This document shows positions 1 through 11,578 of a stretch of 64,000 nucleotides of DNA, in pieces. The stretch lies in the NCBI GenBank assembly GCA_020086605.1, contig JACBWW010000041.1:2108422-2172421 (forward strand), in the 5' to 3' direction. The notes beneath the pieces are model-generated. The model was not told where the DNA came from. It ran no database searches and was given only the letters and a program-made list of their open reading frames with translations. Source of the stretch: Lanius collurio. Its lineage: Eukaryota; Chordata; Aves; Passeriformes; Laniidae. The stretch's first letter is position 1. The number at the start of each line of letters is the position of its first letter. A program made the translations under genes and the position numbers.

Positions 1-3000
1 TGAGTAGCACTGAAGTCTTAGAATGATTACTATTTTCCAGAAAAATAACAATAATGAGAATGAGAGTGATGATATGTGTGGTGTTGTGGCTAATACAAAT
101 GGCATTTTACAGTAACAACTCTTGTACCATTATTATGTTAGTCTTCCAGTCCAAGAAACACTCAGAAAGACCCAAAAGTTTTTCCTTTTCCTGAAATCCT
201 GCATTTGAACTTCAAGTGACAAGTAGCTTCCCACTGTGCTGGTCCAGCAGCTCTCAGAAATATAAATTTGCAAATTAACAAGTGGAAATTGGGGGGGTGG
301 TGGAAAGAAGGCAGATTAATTTTGAAAGGATTTTTTTTTTAATGGTAGAATTCTTTTTCACCCTATACTGGTATCCAAATTTAGTTTTCAACCACTGAAA
401 TGAATGGATACTCTGAAAACTCCAGATAGTTTTGTAACACCTCATTCCAGCATCATGAAATTTCATGAGGGGAACCAAAAATATTTGTTTCCCTGTTCCA
501 GGGCAATGCTAGATGGCCATGAAGGCACTGAAATCAGCCCCTGTGATTTTTGCCTGACTCTTAAAATACAGAACAAATTGCATGCAGTGTGTCCCTGGCA
601 GGTCACTGGGAGCACTGCTGGCCCCTTTTGTGGAGGAGGGTGTGCTCTGGGGGTTATTATAAGACTCCAAGACTTTGGGGTTCGCAGGGCTTTTTCTGGC
701 CGTGTCTCTGACTGAGTGGAATATTTTGTGACTGGATATAGCACGTGGCAAATAGCACAGCAGTGACTGCACAGCACTGTCTGAATTCCCTGGGCAGGCA
801 GTTTTCCCTTCGTTATGTGTCATTCCCATCCCACTGCCCTGGTTCCAACAGCTCTCCTGTGCATCCTAATATTCCCATTAATACCAATAACAAAGCACGT
901 GGAGTTTTGTATCAAAATAATCATCCTCCATGGGTGTGCTCTGACACAAAAACAGTGTCTCTGGAGGGGACCAGACTTTGTGTAGCCACAGCTTATTTCG
1001 TTTTGTCCCACTATCCCAGCAAGTTCCATGGAAATGAGCTCAGTGGCACCTTTCATGTAATAATCTACCTGTTATTTCAGGTGTGTGGTAGGGAAAAAGG
1101 GAAAAAGTTGGGGAAAAGCTGTTGGGATGTGCTCTGCTGGGATGTGGTAGCTAAGAGGTTTTAGATGGACACACTACTGCACTCAGAGTTTGCAGGACAC
1201 ACATTCAGGAGGGACACTTGGCCAGGTTGCTCCTGGCAATTAACAAAAGTACCAAAGCCTTCATTCTGTTGTTGACTGCCTCATTTAAGACTGTTTTTTC
1301 CCTCATGACAGTCTTCAAATTGGTCACTTCTAACTGGCATTTAACTCGTTCTGCTTTTTAAAAAGCAGTCCCAAGCCAGGTAAGTGCCTGAGCTAATTCC
1401 CTGAGCATCTCTTCCTGCAGAGCTCATCGGCAGGATGGAAACTCTACATTCTCCTGGTCCAAATATGAACATATTCTGAAATGCAAGAAAAACAATAATC
1501 TTCATTGCTGAGAGCTAAGGAGGCTGCACAGCTTCATGGAGCAAATGGACTCAGAGCCTGGTCCTATTCCCTCTTTCACCTGCAGGAACAAAAGCAAACC
1601 CTGTGGGATGTGCTCTCAGAGCAGCACGAGGAATCACCCAAAAGGAGATGAGCAGCCTTTATTGTTTTCTGTTGTCATTTCTTAAAGTGCATGGATTAAT
1701 TCCTGTAATGCTGATGTTTCTGTAGCTCTCAAAGCTTTATCAGTGAAGTGAGAGAGACGGGAGTAAAAATAGTTAATGTTAAAATGGTTGACTAGAACAA
1801 AGTTGATCTTGGGCCTTGAATAGCAAGGGGAATTAAATGGTTAAATCAAAAATCAAGCAGTGCCATCTCTGCTGGTTTCTTGGTGTCAAGGGGATTTCTC
1901 TGGGCAAGGATCATTCATCCAAATCTTATTTACTTGTGTCTCGTGTGATCCGAACTTGGAGTGAGGACTGGCTCCCATTGTGATCTGCAAGGCCCGTAAT
2001 TCAACAGCACGAGGAGAGCGAGTAACGAAACCTGTGACAAATCCCCTGGACAGGTGTGCTGACAGATGGCTGACGTGTCTGCTGACAGGTACCTTGTTTT
2101 ACACACTGCTGCAATGTGCTGCTCAGCTACAGAGATGCCTCATTGACTCTGCTTTCCAAAGGAAGGGGAAGAAAATACATTTTACCTGGCGTGTTACTGC
2201 TGTCACTGCCTTCACACAAGACAGGAATTTGGTGAGTAACCTCCATGCTGGTTGATCTTCAAGCTCTAGAGCTGTTACCTGTGCACAGTCCATGGTTTGC
2301 AGTTTGCTTTTCAGAAACTCACCCATCAAAACCCTACAGATATTTCTGGCTGGCTCCCTCAGGAGTAATGTCATGCTGACCTGGTTTTATACCTGTTTTC
2401 AGGGCTTTTTGTGTGCCAGAGTGAAAGATAAAGCTGTTGCCACTGCTAATACCACCAGTGGTATCGGGAAAGCAGAGGATTTGTTTCTCAGTTGTGACAC
2501 TAAAGGTCAACTGGAAAAGCTGGTGTCTTGCATGCTCAGAGAGGTTATGGGTTTTACAGCTGTGTCCATATATGTTCTGACAGGTTCTAAGTGGTGCTTT
2601 GCTAGGGAGTTTTAAAATTCAGCAATACACGTCATTTGCTTACAACAGCCAGTTTTCTTCACTTTAGCCACGGGTAAAAAGTGATTCATGCAAGAGAGGC
2701 CACATGTTGAACAGATTGGTGTAAACCAATTATGCTACGTTCAAAGTCAGCTAAAACATTCTCACACAAAAAAGTCAACTTAAGCTACTATTTCCCACAA
2801 TAATAATAATAAAAATTAGCTTAACAAACACTTACTCTGATTCTCAAAACTCATTTTCTATTATGTTTCCTTTCACTGGTTTTGCTTGGCAGAGTGCCAA
2901 GTAGTGCATCAGCAGAAGTATGTGTGTCATAATCTGACAAAAGGAAAAAATGTATATTTTTAGTTTTAAAGTGTTTATAATTTCAATAGGTAAAAAGAAT

Positions 3001-3999
3001 ACAGGATAAGGAAGGAGAAAATAGCACATGAAGAAATGTCAGCAGTGAGCATGAAAGTATCAGTGTGTGAGCTGCAGCCTAAGGGTGAGCCTGGCTGGGA
3101 ATAAACTTTTCCAAAGAAGACCAACATCAGTAACTGGAGCCTCCTGAACACATTTCCCCATCTGTGTTCTTAGCAGACTTCCCTCCCAAACTCTGGTTCA
3201 AACTACACGAGAATGAGGGGTAGGGGGCTGTGACAAAACCCCAGAACACGTTTGGGCCCCAAAATGCTCTGCCCTGACTGATGGCTTCCCATTGTCCCAT
3301 CCCATTGAGTCCATCCTGCTCTTCACACAAACTGCAGTGGTGCTCCTAAGGACTCCTCACATCTCCACATTCTCCACTCATCCCACCACCCAGTTAAGAA
3401 CTGGGTGATGTCTGGGAATGTGACTTCCACCGTTGTCCTAAGGAGGGATGAGGGAGTAGAACAGCTACAGGAAAAGGGAGAGGACAGCGGACAACAGGAA
3501 GCACGTGCAGCCAGAAGAGCTGATAAGAGAAGCAAAAGCCACTGAGCAACGAAAACTGCTGGAAATACGGAGCAGAGGTGATGGTAGGGTAGGGAATTTT
3601 TGCTCTGGACAACACACAGAGAAAGCAAAGCAGAGCAAAGCTGCAGCCTGAGGAACAGGCTGGGAAGCAGAAGGTGTAATAGCGGTGTTGTTTCCCCTGG
3701 GAGCTGTCCACATGCCAGCAGGACAAGGAAATGGCTTGCCATAACCACACCGGCTTCCTTGGTGAGTGGCCTTGAGTCTCCCAGGGGGCTGCTGCCACCA
3801 GCCCCCCTCCCACCTCCGAAGGGATGTTGTGGGAGCATCACCCTGTGCAGGGCAAACAGAGCAGGCACAGCAGCTGAGGAAAGGCTGCCGTGGCACTGAA
3901 CGGAGTAGAGGTCTGAGCCTTGATCTCCCAGACCTCCTGGGCACCCCTGGCCGTCCAGGAGCAGCGTGACACAAGCTGCAAGTGTGCCCAGCCGTGTGC
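1..3999. other. Non-coding 5' flank, FGF4-distal
   Basis: I see no gene in this stretch. Open frames are short or lack codon bias, and none resembles a known protein. By human and chicken synteny, FGF3 should lie further left, outside the window. Composition is ordinary, with short T and A runs and a TAATAATAATAA stretch near 2800. The longest frame, on the minus strand at 3323-4033, has the leucine/serine/cysteine-rich look of a random frame and is rejected separately. Confidence 0.6.
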
Positions 4000-4009
4000 T
4001 CTCTGAGCT

Positions 4010-4520
4010 CTGCCTCGCACGGCCGTGGGGCACTGCCCGAGCTCCCCAGCAGCAGAGGGAGTGGCTGCTGAGAGCATCCTCATCCTCGCCCTCGCCGAGC
4101 CATGCTCAGTCCCCTCACTGAACCAAGGCCAGCACACCGCGGCGATGTCACCGTGGCCTTTGCTGCCCGCTGCCACACTCCGCTGCCCTTCTCCAATACG
4201 GAACGCGGCGGCATCGCGGCGGATAATGAGGTTTTGATCCCGGCAAGGCGCTCCCAACAAGCAAACAGCCCGGGCACACAGAGATCAAACAGACCAGCTG
4301 CAAACAGAGAGAGGAAAAAAGCCCGGAGTGCCTCTGGCTGCCGGCTCGGGGCGGGTATGTGTGCTATGCCGGAGGCAGAGGCGGCACGGCCGAGGTCTCC
4401 CGGCGACCCCGAAATTCCAGGCAGCCTCCTCTCCCGGGCCCGCTGCCCCGCTCGCACACGGAGGCAGCCAGACGTGAAGGGAACGAGCTTTCCCAGGCTC
4501 TGCCCTTCTGCACAGTGCTG
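4010..4520. promoter_or_regulatory. Orphan CpG-rich patch upstream of FGF4
   Basis: GC content and CpG frequency rise sharply here compared with the flanks, for example the run of CG dinucleotides around 4195-4225 and again at 4345-4460. No recognisable exon is associated. It lies about 4 kb upstream of the FGF4 start. It may be a CpG island serving a distal promoter or enhancer, or an unannotated non-coding transcript start. Function is inferred only from composition. Confidence 0.45.
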
Positions 4521-6351
4521 GGTGCCTGGCCTCCAAAATGTCTGTAATTAAAAGGGGGAGCTGGGGGGCTCTTTCACCGTGTCCTCATAGCATGCAAACA
4601 GGGTGAAAGGGATTTTTTCCTCACGGCAATCCTTCTCTGTGCCCCTTCCAGTACAGCCCCCCCATCCTTCCAGACCAAAGGGTCTCAGTGAAATGTTTGC
4701 CTTCAGGAGAAAAGCTCATGAGCAACAACTTTCAGGGTCATTTACATCTATTTACTGGAGTTAATAAATATGTAAATTGATTTTTAATTTGTGGACCTGG
4801 ATCCCTTCAGAAAGGCAGACAGAGCAGGCTTGGATGGCTGCTGAGGCAGTGCAGTTGCAAAATAATGCTCTAATGGTATTCCAGATTCCTTCTTCTTTTC
4901 CTTTTTTTCCTTCAGAATCCAAGATACGGGGTTTGAACCTGTGTGTGGACCTGAATTCTGTGGATCCTTTCTTCTTTTTTACACCTTTAGCGTAGAGGGA
5001 TTTGGGAAGGAGACCTGTCTTAACTATGACACCCTCCTGTGCTTTTTAGAAAGCAAATGCAGAGGTGAATTTTAGCTGGTTTAATATCAAAATCATTGCT
5101 GGGAAAGAGTATGTGACACCAAGAGTGGGGACACATAGCAGCGGAACACGGAAAATTCAGAATTAATTATGGGATAATGTGAATGCTGATAGCATATTGG
5201 AGGGTCAGTTCCTGTCTCTGGCATGGACTGCCTGACCCTGATTTTTGGCTTCCATAGGGAATATCCTGCCTTAATGGTTTCCTGTGCCAATACTGTCCGA
5301 CTGACAATGTGTTACAGCATAAACACCCCGAAGGTGAGCGTCTTGCACCTGTCATTTACACCTGGTGCAAGCTGAAAATGGTGTGGTTCTGCTGTGCCTG
5401 CCTCCCTGTGGGTTTTTCCCCAGGTACAAACAAGAGAAACCAGAGGGAGAGTGGGAAAGCAGCCCCACACCAGCAGCAGGACCAGGGTTTCACAGGTAGC
5501 CTGCAGACAAGCTCACACACACACATGAATGCAGACAATTTGAAAGCAACCCCAAATCTCATTGTTTCATTCTTAGCTGGAAACTCGTTGCTTTTCCTCT
5601 CAGAAAAGTTCACTGGAAGCCTTTATGGAGAGAGTGATGCCCAGTCCTGTGGTAGGTTTATGAATGAAGCTGCAGAGACATCCTTTATTAATGTGTGATG
5701 TTGTAGCAATGTCACTCGATGTTCTGCATTCTCTGTAACCATTCAGGACCTGACCTTGCACACACATGGAACCTAACAGGGTGTTCTAGGACCCATTTCC
5801 ATACATTCCAAAGGGATGAAGGTATCCTTCCTTGCTAAGCCTCCAGGGCATATCCCTAACTCGGGAATTTGAACGTGCTTAGAGCTCACACTGCCCTGGG
5901 CCAGGCAGAGCTGCGGTCCAGTCCGTGCCAGCAAGGCCAAGCAGACCTAGCCCTGGCCCATCAGCCATGGGCACTGGCCCACCCCTCTGCTGCAGGAGGG
6001 AAGCTGCTGGGTAGGTGTGTCAGCAGAAATGCCACTCCTTTTCCTCATCCCTCAGAAGGTAAATAAACTTAATCCCAAATTCACCCGCTGCTGTTTGCCA
6101 AGAGCAAATAATTCAGGGTTTGAAGTGAGGTGGGATCACACTGCTCTGAGGACCCTGGGGAGGGACAAGGTGTGCAGCACAGCCCTGTGGAGCAGGGCAG
6201 TTTCCAAGCCTGGGAGCAGCAGGTCTTTGTCCAAAGCACAGCCTTCGCATCCAGAACTGAACCACTCAGCTCATCAGGTGTGAGAACGGTCTGGGTGGAC
6301 CTGATGCAAATAAAAATGCAGTAAATATCTGTGCATTTGGCATCAGTGGAT

Positions 6352-6517
6352 TTCATAGAAGCACGGAGCTGTTGGGATTGGAACACACCTTAAAGATCAT
6401 CTCATTCCAGTTCACTGCTACAGGCAGGGACACTTTCCACCAGACGAGGCTACTCAAAGCCCTGTCCAACCTGGAACATTTCTAGAAATGGGGCATTTTC
6501 ACCTCCACATCGAAAAA
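6352..6517 (-). mobile_element. CR1 LINE 3'-end fragment
   Basis: The plus strand reads from an ATAGAA-type tail into GATCATCTCATTCCAG, then a GGCAGGGACACTTTCCACCAGA-like segment and CCTGTCCAACCTGGAAC. This is the reverse complement of the avian CR1 3' region. It is 5'-truncated, as is usual for CR1, and clearly diverged, so it is an old insertion. Confidence 0.8.
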
Positions 6518-7334
6518 TCTACACTGGGCTGGTTTTGAACACACACAGACGAATGAACTTGTTTGAGGCTGGGACAAAACCACACCGAGGAGATTGCAAT
6601 TGCCCCAAAGCAGTGGCATGTGCACCTCACAAGAAGAAATAAAAGCACATCATCTAAGTTTGCTCAGGTTTAGCGAAGGTCAGAGATTTTCGCACCTAGG
6701 TGAGCTGTCATCTGCCCTGGGGCAATTCTCTTTTCTCTCGCATCCTTTGCTGGAACAGCAGGAGAGCTTTACTGGCGTGAAAGACTGAACTGGCTTGAGG
6801 CTGTAAAGGACTTGAGTCACAAACTACTCCCCCTCTCCCCCGAAACACACTTTCTTATTAATTCAGGACCTTCCAAAATTGTCCTGATGTCTCCTCACCT
6901 GTTTGTTCTGAAAACCTGTAGAGGGCCGAGGCTGAAGCTATGGGAGGTGACGAAACAGATGGGATTTGCTCTAAGCAAAGTAGTTCTAAACTCATGGGGT
7001 CAAAACTTCTCCTCCTTTTAAACACTGAGCTTCATTTCCACGAACTTAAACCAAATGAAGCAATTACCTAAGAAAAAAGACATCGTTAAAACACAGCAGC
7101 AGCAGCATCTAAGTAAAGATTATTTAAAAGAATAAAAAGTGCAGCAATACTTGCACGAGTGGGCAGCTTCTAAGCTCTGGGATAGACTTGTGTCACCACA
7201 GCCCCTGTCAGTGCAGTGACCAAGAGGGAGCTCCACATGTCTGGTGCTCCAGATTTCTTAAAGGGATATTTAGAACCAGAAACTTTATTGCCACTTTTTA
7301 ACACTTGCTGCCTCTTTAAATGTTTTCCTCTTTA

Positions 7335-7440
7335 TTAAAACCTTAGACCTTTCCTTTTTTGGGGGGGTTTTTGTTTTGGTTTTTTTTTTTTTTTTGGGGG
7401 GGGTTGTTGTTGTTTTTGGGCTTTTTGTTTTTTGCAAGTT
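7335..7440. repeat. T/G-rich low-complexity tract
   Basis: Runs of T alternate with runs of seven G, including about 17 consecutive T after 7380 and a GTTGTTGTTG stretch. No coding potential is visible. Homopolymers of this kind often mark polymorphic length. Confidence 0.8.
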
Positions 7441-7685
7441 CCTTCATTTTTCATTTCTAAACCTCTCATTCAACAACTGTTTTGGCTCTTAATGAAGGGA
7501 ATTTTTTTTCTGCATCCAGCAAACTGTAAACCATGTCGCTTGGATACAGAAAAAAGCTGAAATTCCACAGATTTACATAGTCATACATTGTGTCGGGGGG
7601 CAGGAGGGGGGAAGTGTGCTGGGCGTTCTTTGATTTTTGTATCTTGCATTAGCATTTGTAGGTATTTGAGAAAAGGGAAAATATA

Positions 7686-7929
<244 letters not shown>

Positions 7930-8136
7930 GTTGCTGTGATGAACATAAAATATGACCTTTTCTTTTTAAAAGTTTGTACTGTCCCTCTTGTTTAGCACCA
8001 GTGCTGCTCACCTTTTCCCTTCAAAACGCTTCAGAGCTGTTAAGCATCTAGGGGTGATAATTTGACTTTCAGCTAAACCGGAGGGCTGCAGCAGACAGCA
8101 GTAGGTGGTGATGTAATAGGTACCAACGCACATGGA

Positions 8137-8145
8137 TATATAAAT
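8137..8145 (+). promoter_or_regulatory. FGF4: Candidate FGF4 TATA box (upstream)
   Basis: TATATAAAT lies 371 bases before the FGF4 ATG. A start about 30 bases downstream would give a 5' UTR of roughly 350 bases, similar to what I recall for the mammalian FGF4 leader. The leader would then include two very short upstream open frames and the T-rich tract. A second TATA-like motif sits closer to the ATG, so the start site is unresolved. Confidence 0.5.
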
Positions 8146-8168
8146 ATCGTGGCTAGGGCTAAAGCGCT

Positions 8169-8306
8169 ATGGCTGAGCAGCTATAGAAGAAGATCAGCAC
8201 TTCAGACAAGACTCCTGGAGTTGAGATCAAGTTCAGAAGCTCTTGCTCCCGGGATTTTCTCTCCATGCAGCCAGCCCAGGGAAACCGCAGATCCTCGGGG
8301 GACTGA
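8169..8306 (+). other. Two short uORFs in putative FGF4 leader
   Basis: If transcription starts near 8168, two upstream ATGs precede the FGF4 start. The first, at 8169-8186, encodes five residues then TAG. The second, at 8265-8306, encodes 13 residues then TGA. Neither overlaps the main frame. They would be absent if the TATA-like motif at 8437 is used. Translation is inferred only. Confidence 0.35.
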
Positions 8307-8340
8307 GCACTCAGCTCCCTCCCTCTCTCCCTCTCCGCTT

Positions 8341-8420
8341 TGCTTTTTGGTTTTCTTTTTTTTCCTTTTTTTTTTTTTTTCCTCTTTGGCATTTTGTTGG
8401 TTTTCTTTTTTTTTTCCTCC
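8341..8420. repeat. T-rich tract just upstream of FGF4
   Basis: A pyrimidine run, mostly T with scattered C and G, includes about 15 consecutive T near 8368-8382. It sits between the upstream TATA box and the FGF4 start, so it is either transcribed leader or core-promoter flank. Confidence 0.85.
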
Positions 8421-8436
8421 CCTTCTTTGACCTCAG

Positions 8437-8443
8437 TATAAAG
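8437..8443 (+). promoter_or_regulatory. FGF4: Alternative TATA-like motif, FGF4
   Basis: TATAAAG occurs 79 bases before the ATG, directly ahead of the GC-rich island. Use of this motif would give a leader of about 45-50 bases without uORFs. It competes with the motif at 8137; the sequence alone does not decide. Confidence 0.35.
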
Positions 8444-8459
8444 TGGGAGCTGGGGGGCG

Positions 8460-9250
8460 AGCGTATTTTCGGAGCGACCGGCGGCCGGCCCGTGGCTACC
8501 CGCCCCTAAGCCGGGATGCCTCTCCCCGCGGCGCTGCTGCCGGCGCTGCTCCTGGGGCTGCTGTGGCCAGGGGCGGTGCGTGGCCGGTCGCCCCCGGGTC
8601 GCCTCCCCGCCGGACCCCGCCAGCGCCGCTGGGACGCGGCTCTTTTCGCCCGCTCCGTCGCTCGCCTCCCGGCTGAGCGCCGCGATGCCGCCCGCGACGG
8701 CGACTACCTCCTGGGCATCAAACGCCTGCGGCGCCTCTACTGCAACGTGGGCATCGGCTTCCACATCCAGGTGCTGCCCGACGGCCGCATCGATGGGATT
8801 CACAGCGAGAATCGATACAGTAAGCAGGCGACAACCCCCGCGGCGGGGCAGGTGAGAGGCTCCGCGCCCGCGGGACCGCCGGAGGCAGTTCTGCGGGAGT
8901 GGAGCGACTCACCTTGCCCCGGAGAGTGGCATGTCCCGAAAGGAGGGTGGGTGCATGGCAAACCTCTGGCCTCCCTAAAAAGTCCGGCCGCCCGCAGCAC
9001 CGCGGGGCTGCGCCCCTCGGCTCCCCCGAGGGCTGCGGACGCCCGGGGCAGCGGGGCGGCGACGGACCCCATCGGGCGCTCCGGAGCAGCTCGTCGGGCG
9101 TGCCGAAGGGGCTCGCAGGCGCTGTTCAGCGCCGTGCTGTCCCCCTGCCGCCGTCAGGCGTCAGGTGTCGGGGTTGCCTCAACATCTGGAGGATCCGCAG
9201 TGCCGTGGGCCGCCCACTCTGAGCCGGGGCTGGGGAGAGCCCAGCTCTCC
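8460..9250. promoter_or_regulatory. FGF4: CpG island over FGF4 exon 1
   Basis: A GC- and CpG-dense block covers the end of the leader, all of exon 1 and the first 430 bases of intron 1. CpG islands at developmental regulator genes are typical Polycomb and promoter targets. Antisense frames across it come from high GC content and are not genes. Confidence 0.75.
8516..8819 (+). CDS. FGF4: FGF4 exon 1 coding part
   Basis: Encodes residues 1-101 and the first base of codon 102. The donor is ACA|GTAAGC. Reading through the donor gives an artefactual longer frame to 9283, which should not be annotated. Confidence 0.96.
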
Positions 9251-11578
9251 CCCAAACTTGAAAAGCATCTGCTGGGGACTTAACCCCGTGGCCCCATGAC
9301 ACTGATATCCAACTGAAACAATAAGATCCGGGAGCAGGGATATAAGCTGCATGATGACAAATGTTTCATTTGCCCTAAGCACACTCTGGCTTATTTTAAC
9401 CTTGTCTACACAAGAGGATGCCTGGGGGCAAAATAAAAATAGATACTTAGCTAAAAGAAGAGAGGTCCCAGCATGGGGCATAGGGCAGCACGTGGAGCAT
9501 GAGCCTGGGGTTCTGCGACCACCCACAGCAGGACTGGCATGGGGGGATCCACACGGGGGATGGGAGCACTGTCACCACACAGTCCAGGACACACCCTTTT
9601 GTCCCCCTGATTCCTGTGCCTCCTCTGTAGGTCTGCTGGAAATTTCTCCTGTGGAAAGAGGTGTGGTGAGCATATTTGGTGTCAGAAGTGGACTCTTCGT
9701 GGCCATGAACAGCAAAGGCAAACTCTATGGATCTGTAAGTAGCCACTGAGTGCCTGCCTGGGGAGGGAACTGTGGTCAGCTGGGGTGAGAGGTGTGCACG
9801 GTGCTAAACGCTGCCCAAGCCCCATCCTTGTCCCTCCTGGGCTGGGCAGCACAGAGCAGCCCTTGCTGCCTTGCCAGCAGAAGGTGTGCTGCCCAGTTAC
9901 GCTGCTTACTGAGTTTTTGAAGTGAAACTCCCTCTTTTGCATTACACTTCCTTGGTTCTCACATAAAAACTGTGGTGACCCAGCCATGGCTGCACATCTT
10001 GCCTGCCTCATAGACCAACAGAGCAGTCATTTGTGTGGCAAGACCTCAAGCTAGGCTTAGTCCCTGTATTTCTTATACCTAAGTGTGAACAGCCTTGGGC
10101 AGGTGTGGCAATCACTCACTCCATCTCTCAGGAGGTGCTTGAACTTGTGATCAGCCAGGCCCCCACAAGTGACCCTTTATGATATGATCAATCAGTGACC
10201 TATGGATCACTCTTTGTTAATGCTCTTGAACAAAGTCAGTTCCCATGGCAGTTCAGCATCCTTGGGGTCTGATCTTCTGTTTATGAGAGGGAAGATCTAT
10301 CAGGAGACAATACAGACCTTCTTTTACATGGGATCTTTGGAAAACACAGAGACATCTTGTAAAATATACTTGGGGTGGACAATAACAGAGGGTATCTTTG
10401 CCCATGTTGAGTTCAGCTCTGTGGAAGTGACTGTGGTCAGCATAGTTTTAAACTCAGGTTCCTGGCTCTCCTTCCTCACCCATGAATTTTCTATGTCATG
10501 TTCCCCCAGTGTCCTCTGAAGAACTTTGGGCTGAGGAAGAGCCAAACTATGTCAGAGTTAACTGGGGCATTTTCACGTGAAGGCATGAAGCATCCAGAAC
10601 TATTTTCTGAGGCATTGGTCCTGTAACAGAGGATTTTGATGTATATAAAAGCCAGGCAGAATCAGTTACCAAAATGCATCCTTTTTTAGGGGTACTGCTG
10701 CCTTGGTGTCCTGGGTAAAAAAATCCCAGGTGCAGTGTTCAGCTTGGCAGGCTGAGACCTCTCTTACAAACCCTGAGGTTTTTGCCCAGCAAAAAGAGAT
10801 GAGTTCCTTTGTTCCTTTCCAGATCAGGCACTTCCAAGACCTGTCCCTCTTTGTACGCACTTGCAAATGAAACAACAGCCCTGAAATGTTGCCTGCTGTC
10901 AGATCTGTTTTCCTGATCCATCAACTCAAGTTATCCAAACCCTTCCTTCGATTTTAAATCTAAAGGAGCAAAAAATACTGTCCATGATGAGTGGCTTTAA
11001 AATGCCTCTTTCTCCTGGAGCAACATGAGAAAGTGCCAGTATTCTGACTTTTCTGAAGCCTCTTTATTGCTGGCTGGACAACCAGGAGCAATTCGATGAG
11101 CAGGACCACACAACTGGGCTTGGCCCTTGCCCACCTCAGCTCTGTTAATGTGGCCCTGTTCTTCCCACAGGTGTCCTTCCCACCTTTAGGTGTACGTGCC
11201 TGGCCTGGGCACAGCATCCCTAATGCTCCTGTGGCTCCTGAGCCCTGTTTGAAGCTTCAGAGGCCACTTCAAAAGATTGCTAAGTGGGGGGGACTCACCT
11301 GCACCTTTGCCCACAACACACCTTCTACACCTGGTAGCAAGACTATTCCCACACCTGATGTTTAAAATTCCTTCCCTCTCATTCTTTCCTTTTCATTTCA
11401 GGCCCATTTCAATGACGAGTGCAAATTCAAAGAGATTCTCCTGCCAAACAACTACAATGCTTACGAATCCAGGATTTATCCCGGGATGTACATAGCCCTG
11501 AGCAAAAATGGAAGAACAAAGAAAGGCAATAAAGTATCTCCCACAATGACAGTGACACATTTTCTTCCTAGAATCTGA
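8516..11578 (+). CDS. FGF4: Fibroblast growth factor 4
   Basis: FGF4 is a secreted heparin-binding ligand for FGF receptors. It acts in limb-bud apical ridge, tail-bud and branchial signalling. Coding exons are 8516-8819, 9631-9734 and 11402-11578, joined by GT/AG introns of 811 and 1667 bases, with phases 1 and 0 and the 104-base middle exon typical of the family. The product is 194 residues. Residues 1-23 form a signal peptide, followed by a basic linker. The beta-trefoil core starts at about 64 ([20 protein letters not shown]) and carries C76 and C143, [36 protein letters not shown], the heparin-binding loop near [14 protein letters not shown], and a C-terminal THFLPRI. The ATG is the first in a good context (GCCGGGATGC) and gives the signal peptide directly. 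No N-X-S/T sequon is present, unlike human FGF4. Human FGF4 is 206 residues; the difference lies in the linker. Confidence 0.97.
9631..9734 (+). CDS. FGF4: FGF4 exon 2
   Basis: A 104-base exon between CTCTGTAG| and |GTAAGT. It completes serine 102 and encodes [20 protein letters not shown] through GKLYGS. Confidence 0.97.
9735..11401 (+). other. FGF4: FGF4 intron 2
   Basis: A 1667-base intron with a canonical GT donor and a TTTCATTTCAG acceptor. No repeat or embedded gene is recognised; the open frames inside are short and unlike known proteins. Confidence 0.9.
11402..11578 (+). CDS. FGF4: FGF4 exon 3 coding part
   Basis: Encodes residues 137-194 and TGA. It contains the [18 protein letters not shown] core strands and the receptor- and heparin-contacting C-terminal half. 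Confidence 0.97.
   Translation, partial: AHFNDECKFKEILLPNNYNAYESRIYPGMYIALSKNGRTKKGNKVSPTMTVTHFLPRI

Noticed and set aside
3323..4033. 236-codon minus-strand open frame
   Set aside because: No recognisable domain, leucine/serine/cysteine-rich in the way of random frames, two competing frames on the same strand, no splice or promoter support.
8159..8803. 214-codon minus-strand frame opposite FGF4 exon 1
   Set aside because: Antisense shadow of GC-rich FGF4 exon 1 and its T-rich leader.
8820..9283. Readthrough of FGF4 exon 1 to 9283
   Set aside because: The donor at 8819/8820 with conserved phase and the matching exon 2 shows that this part is intron 1.
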